From the NCBI RefSeq assembly GCF_017814435.1, contig NZ_JAGJCB010000010.1, forward strand, positions 62,001 to 126,000: 64,000 nucleotides of DNA. Reading direction: 5' to 3'. Origin of the DNA: Mariniflexile gromovii (GTDB lineage Bacteria; Bacteroidota; Bacteroidia; Flavobacteriales; Flavobacteriaceae). The notes beneath the pieces are model-generated. The model was not told the DNA's origin and searched no databases. It was given only the letters and a program-made list of their open reading frames with translations. A program made the position numbers and the translations under genes. Shown one piece after another: positions 60,154 to 64,000 of this stretch. Position 1 is the first letter of the stretch; each line of letters begins with the position of its first letter.

Positions 60154-62424
60154 TTAGGAAACCTTCACAAGATTACTACTTGGTTTAAACCTATTTTTAC
60201 TGCCTTGAATATGAGCATTAATAACCTGGAAAAATTCAAAATTATCAAATGGTTTTGTAATGATTCCGTTATAGCCAATAACGCTTAAATTCTTTTTAAC
60301 TTCATCAATATCGGCAGCAGTTAAAGCAATAATTGGAATTTCAATATTTGTTTTTCTAATTTCTTTAGTAGCTTCATTACCATCCATTACCGGCATATTA
60401 ATATCCATTAATATCAGATCATATGTGCTTTTACTTACCGCTTCCAGACATTCGCGTCCATTTTCTACAACATCACATTCAAAACCTGCCTTTTTCAGTA
60501 AGTTTTTTGTTACAATTTGATTGATTTTATTATCCTCAACTATAAGAATTTTGTAACCTGTGTTTAAAGCAACAATTTTTCCAGTTTTCTTTACTGTTGG
60601 TGCTACTTCTACATCTTTATCAATATCCAAATTAAGAACAAAACTAAACGTAGATCCTTTTCCAACTTCACTTTTTAGTTCAATTTTACTATTGAACAAC
60701 CCTAATAAGCTTTTAACTATGGAAAGTCCTAAACCTGTTCCCTGATAATTAACGTTTTGATTTTCGGTTATCTGCGAAAAATTATCAAAGATAGCTTCTT
60801 GTTGGTCTTCAGGAATTCCAGAACCGTTATCTTCTACTTCAAATTTAATACTTGCCATATTATCATCAACATTATTCAATATAACACGTATCCAAATTTT
60901 ACCGTTACTCGTAAATTTTACACTATTTCCAACTAAATTAATTAAGATTTGAGATAACCTAACATTGTCGCATAATAAGGCATTCGGAATATTATCATCA
61001 ATTAATATATGGATTTGATTATTGCCTTCTTTCAAACGGTATTCAAAAGTACCAACAATCCCATTTATCATGTCATTTAAATTTACCGAAACATTCTTTA
61101 AAGCAACATTTTTAGATTCAATTTTACCAATCTGTAAAATATCATTAACAAGATTTAATAAATAATCTCCAGAATACTTTAAAGACTCTAACATTTTATG
61201 GTCTGTTTCAGAAAGATTATTGTTCTCAAGCATTAATGAAGTCAATCCTACAACTCCGTAAAGTGGTGTTCTTAATTCGTGCGTTACATTTGAAACGAAA
61301 TCTGTTTTTAACTTCGCCGATTTTTCTGCTTGATTTTTTGCAACTATCAACAAATCGTTTCGTTCTTTTAAAATCATGCTCAAACGTTTCTTAGAGCGGT
61401 AATTTTTCACTAAAATAAAAACCAAAACTAGCAATATAATGGTAGCTATACTTATAATGATGCTTACTATCTTAATTTTATTTGATACTTTTTGCTGAAG
61501 AATTCTTTCTTTATTTGCTGTTTGAGCAATATTTTCATATTCGGCTATAAAAAATTTAGATTTAGCATTTTTTTCTTCCCTAATTTTTTCGTCATTAATA
61601 AGTTTATCTTTAAAACTATTATGCTTTAATAAAACTTGATAAGCTTCATCATTTTTACCCAAGCTAGCAAGTGAAATTGACAACTCTTTATAGATTTCGC
61701 TATGTAGTAAATTGGTTTTAAAATCGCTGCTTATATTGTTTAAATGATTTATAGCTTGGTTGAATTTTTTATTTGCTATATGAAAAGATTCTATTTTTTT
61801 ATAATACAATCCGTAAGTATAATTTAAACTTGCCTTAGAATATGAACTGTTAATTAAATTTTTTTCAGCTTCCAACAAATTCATATATGCCTGGTCAGGT
61901 AGATTTTTATCTATATAAATCTCGCTAAGCTTCAACCTAATGTCAAATAAAAGATTCTGTTTTTTATCTATATTATGCTCATCTGTAACATTACTGCTCA
62001 AAGCATAATTTAAGGCATTATTATAATATGAAATAAACTCATCAAACGGTTTAGTGTTTCTATAAATTTCACCTAAACTTAAGTAAGAATTGGCTATTAA
62101 GTAATTGTCGTTTATTTTAATAGCTTTTTTAAGCATTATTAAATAACACTTTTCTGCTTCTTTGGGAAGGCCCATATAACTATATATATTACCCAGTATA
62201 GCATTAGCTTGGGCACTACCATAATCATCATGGATAGAGTCTGATAACTTAGCGTTTTCCAGAAGATAATTGAAGGATTTGGTGATGTCATTACTTTTAT
62301 AATGACTTGAAGCAAGTGAATTAATACTGTCAATGTAATTTATTACTTTTCTTTCACCTTGACCGTAAGACAAAGAAAGAACAACAATAAATACAAAACC
62401 GGTTAGCAGGTTAGTTTTCATCAT
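60154..62424 (-). CDS. TPR-sensing hybrid histidine kinase, second copy
   Basis: A 756-residue hybrid kinase with the same order as the one at 43690: signal peptide (to about 22), periplasmic TPR repeats (about 40-290), transmembrane helix (IVSIIISIATIILLVLVFILV), HisKA with H382 in NVTHELRTPLYGV, HATPase (LSQILINLVGNSVKFT, DNGSGIP, GTGLGLSIVKSLL), and a receiver with D674 in LILMDINMPVMDG and the conserved lysine in GIITKPF. ATG at 62424 (a second ATG follows). It lacks HPt and output domains, so it must act through another protein or through the receiver itself. Confidence 0.92.
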   Translation of the reverse strand: MMKTNLLTGFVFIVVLSLSYGQGERKVINYIDSINSLASSHYKSNDITKSFNYLLENAKLSDSIHDDYGSAQANAILGNIYSYMGLPKEAEKCYLIMLKKAIKINDNYLIANSYLSLGEIYRNTKPFDEFISYYNNALNYALSSNVTDEHNIDKKQNLLFDIRLKLSEIYIDKNLPDQAYMNLLEAEKNLINSSYSKASLNYTYGLYYKKIESFHIANKKFNQAINHLNNISSDFKTNLLHSEIYKELSISLASLGKNDEAYQVLLKHNSFKDKLINDEKIREEKNAKSKFFIAEYENIAQTANKERILQQKVSNKIKIVSIIISIATIILLVLVFILVKNYRSKKRLSMILKERNDLLIVAKNQAEKSAKLKTDFVSNVTHELRTPLYGVVGLTSLMLENNNLSETDHKMLESLKYSGDYLLNLVNDILQIGKIESKNVALKNVSVNLNDMINGIVGTFEYRLKEGNNQIHILIDDNIPNALLCDNVRLSQILINLVGNSVKFTSNGKIWIRVILNNVDDNMASIKFEVEDNGSGIPEDQQEAIFDNFSQITENQNVNYQGTGLGLSIVKSLLGLFNSKIELKSEVGKGSTFSFVLNLDIDKDVEVAPTVKKTGKIVALNTGYKILIVEDNKINQIVTKNLLKKAGFECDVVENGRECLEAVSKSTYDLILMDINMPVMDGNEATKEIRKTNIEIPIIALTAADIDEVKKNLSVIGYNGIITKPFDNFEFFQVINAHIQGSKNRFKPSSNLVKVS

Positions 62425-62566
62425 TTCAATGTTTTAAGATTTGGAGGGAAGTCCGAAATTAAAACATTGTAGGAATAAAACTAAATAAAAACGTTATAAT
62501 CCTTTTATTACTCGATAAATTAATTGTTGTGGTAAAAAAATCGGTTAAACTACTGAAAAAAAGGAC

Positions 62567-62854
62567 CTAAAGCTTTCTCTTTATAGAGCCCGTGAAGTCT
62601 CCTAGATCGTCTTTTACACTGTCCAATTCTTTTTGAACATCGGAAACAATACTAGTATCAATACCATTTTTATCAGCACTTTTGGTTATTTCGTGCTTAA
62701 TATCGTTGGTGGCATCTCTAAGTGTGCGCATACCTTTACCTAAATTACGGGCAATCTCGGGTACTTTATCGGCACCAAAAACCATGACGACGATAAATAG
62801 GATGAAAGCTATTTCGGCACCACTAATAAATAAGAATGTAGTTTGTAGTATCAC
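62567..62854 (-). CDS. tatA: Sec-independent translocase TatA/TatB-family protein
   Basis: A 95-residue Tat-pathway component: a short N-terminal transmembrane helix (about 11-28), the conserved FGADKVPEIARNLGKGM hinge and amphipathic helix, then a charged tail. Tat exports folded twin-arginine substrates, for which the DUF1501 protein at 26340 is a possible client. TatA and TatB cannot be told apart with certainty. The start is GTG at 62854; the -7-like box at 62859-62866 lies only about 5 nt upstream, which would imply a leaderless message. tatC is not adjacent. Confidence 0.85.
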   Translation of the reverse strand: MILQTTFLFISGAEIAFILFIVVMVFGADKVPEIARNLGKGMRTLRDATNDIKHEITKSADKNGIDTSIVSDVQKELDSVKDDLGDFTGSIKRKL

Positions 62855-62858
62855 GATA

Positions 62859-62866
62859 CAAATATA
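62859..62866 (-). promoter_or_regulatory. Candidate -7 box TATATTTG for tatA
   Basis: Minus-strand TATATTTG directly before the GTG start. The short distance makes either a leaderless transcript or a false box possible. Confidence 0.3.
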
Positions 62867-62909
62867 GTAAGTTGTTTGTTCACTTTTAAAATTAGGGCGT
62901 TAAAAAAAT

Positions 62910-62941
62910 AAAAAAGCCAACTTATTTAGTTGGCTTTCTTT
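62910..62941 (-). terminator. Terminator of the M1-type peptidase gene
   Basis: AAAGCCAACT / AGTTGGCTTT with a 5-nt loop. On the minus strand it is followed by a T-rich run, 8 nt past the stop of the peptidase gene. Confidence 0.8.
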
Positions 62942-62948
62942 TAATATA

Positions 62949-64000
62949 CTATTTTTTTGTTTTTGCTTTAAAATTATCAAAATCAGTTGGCAACTCTTTT
63001 TGTGGCCAATAATTATTGGTAATATCTATATCAGCAGTTTCTAAATTAGGGTCAATTTCAATGGCTGTTATTTCTTTTTCGGAGGCTATGGCTTTAGTTA
63101 CCTCATTATCATTTAAGCGCCATATTTCTGCGGGATACGTTTCCACTTTTGAAGTTCCATCGGCATAACTATACTTAACAATAATAGGCATTACCAGACC
63201 TCCTGGTTTATTGAACGTAATATTATAAAAGTATTTTGGCGTTTTGATATTTTTACGTTCGGCTTCGGTAAAATTGTCCATTAGATATTCTTTAAGCGAT
63301 TTTGAGTTATCTAAAAGCGTTCCCTTTTTTAGTTCTGCTTTAAATTCATCACTTCCTTCTTCAACCATATAAACCAATGGAAGTAAGTCTTTTACTGTTC
63401 TATTATTCTTCGCCAAATAATCTTTTATATATTTATTAGGTTCTGACGATACATAGTATTTTTTAACTTCTTTAATTCCTATATCAACCCAGTCGGTGGT
63501 ATAAAACCAACCTCTCCAAAACCAATCTAAATCCATTGCTGAAGCATCTTCCATAGTTCTAAAAAAGTCTTCAGGTGTTGGGTGTTTAAACATCCAACGT
63601 TGTGAATATTCTTTAAATGCATAATCGAACAACTCACGTCCCATAACGGTTTCTCTTAGGATATTTAATGCGGTAGCAGGTTTGCCGTATGCATTGTTAC
63701 CAAATTGGTACACATTAAGACCTTTGCTCATAATAGGTGCTATGAAATCTTGATTGCCACCCATGTATGGCACAATCAAATGGGCAGGACCACGATCGAA
63801 AGGATACGTTTTATCTCCAGGAGATAACGCTTCTGGATAACGCTTACCAAGTTCCTGCTGAGTAACATATTCTAAAAAAGTATTTAGACCTTCGTCCATC
63901 CACGTCCATTGGCGTTCATCGCTATTTACAATCATAGGGAAAAAGTTATGCCCCACTTCGTGAATAATAACTCCCATCATACCATACTTTACACGGTCGC
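62949..64000 (-). CDS. M1 family zinc metallopeptidase, C-terminal part (N-terminus outside window)
   Basis: A gluzincin aminopeptidase-like protein. The frame is open to the end of the window (DRVKYG before MMGV), so the gene begins beyond it. About 350 residues are visible, including the zinc motif HEVGHN (HExxH) and the third ligand E in WTWMDEGLNTFLEY, 18 residues later, as in M1 peptidases. The C-terminal part (about 200 residues, with WFWRGWFYTTDWVDIGIKEV) is a helical/beta domain of the Bacteroidota M1-like group. It is likely secreted or periplasmic. Substrate and signal peptide cannot be judged. Confidence 0.88.
   Translation of the reverse strand, partial: DRVKYGMMGVIIHEVGHNFFPMIVNSDERQWTWMDEGLNTFLEYVTQQELGKRYPEALSPGDKTYPFDRGPAHLIVPYMGGNQDFIAPIMSKGLNVYQFGNNAYGKPATALNILRETVMGRELFDYAFKEYSQRWMFKHPTPEDFFRTMEDASAMDLDWFWRGWFYTTDWVDIGIKEVKKYYVSSEPNKYIKDYLAKNNRTVKDLLPLVYMVEEGSDEFKAELKKGTLLDNSKSLKEYLMDNFTEAERKNIKTPKYFYNITFNKPGGLVMPIIVKYSYADGTSKVETYPAEIWRLNDNEVTKAIASEKEITAIEIDPNLETADIDITNNYWPQKELPTDFDNFKAKTKK

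Noticed and set aside
1-64000. tRNA, rRNA, SRP RNA or insertion sequences
   Set aside because: Intergenic regions were read for cloverleaf ends, CCA-type acceptors and transposase genes; none was convincing.

Overview
The window is a low-GC, gene-dense chromosomal segment that I read as Bacteroidota, most likely family Flavobacteriaceae. The pointers are: TAnnTTTG -7 promoter boxes instead of sigma-70 type boxes, few visible Shine-Dalgarno sequences, a C-terminal type IX secretion sorting domain (DUF1501 protein), an ECF/FecR/STN-TonB receptor set, many short 7-8 bp intergenic tandem repeats, and a bacterial kynurenine route. I saw no rRNA, tRNA, CRISPR array, phage or transposase gene. Both edge genes (aspS on the left, an M1-type metallopeptidase on the right) are cut by the window.

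Layout. 1-1.5 kb: aspS 3' part and ferritin, whose start codon lies in one arm of a dyad. 1.6-3.2 kb: two orphan genes of unknown function, each bounded by integron attC-like ends. 3.5-7 kb: exported alginate-lyase-like protein, an FAD monooxygenase fused to a DnaJ-like zinc-finger half, and a DUF2911 protein. 7-16 kb: queE with a small unlisted membrane gene, HerA-like ATPase, YitT transporter-like protein, cupin, hydrolase, rluF, folD, ffh. 16-21.8 kb: a cell-surface signalling locus (ECF sigma, FecR anti-sigma, STN-type TonB receptor) with a divergent repeat-built lipoprotein. 21.9-24 kb: CPA2 antiporter. 24-29.6 kb: an insert-like stretch with DUF1800/DUF1501 genes, a propeller-like lipoprotein and a RelBE-type toxin-antitoxin pair. 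It is bracketed by a decayed copy of the valS 3' end on the left and the intact valS 3' end on the right.

29.6-48.9 kb: valS (carrying an in-frame palindromic repeat in its editing domain), DUF1573, aspartic protease/PDZ protein, aminotransferase, murB, ECF/RskA pair, a GT2/ECF/Nramp-like operon, lipA, GAPDH, TPR hybrid histidine kinase, lpxK, Nif3-like protein and a coiled-coil protein whose zinc ribbon has lost its cysteines. 49-56.6 kb: msrA, CDGSH protein, then kynU-kmo-(orphan)-SDR-like-haaO-ACMSD, which would take kynurenine through 3-hydroxyanthranilate to 2-aminomuconate semialdehyde. 56.6-64 kb: LytTR regulator and LytS-like kinase, O-methyltransferase, a second TPR hybrid kinase, TatA and the M1 peptidase.

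The observations I would follow first are: the attC-like cassette boundaries at two separate loci, with no integrase in view; the palindromic element coding for about 26 extra residues inside valyl-tRNA synthetase; the displaced valS 3' end that suggests a roughly 5 kb insertion; and two copies of a structured intergenic element whose terminal helix shows compensatory changes (possibly the flavo-1 RNA family). All functional statements rest on motifs read by eye; no database search was possible.
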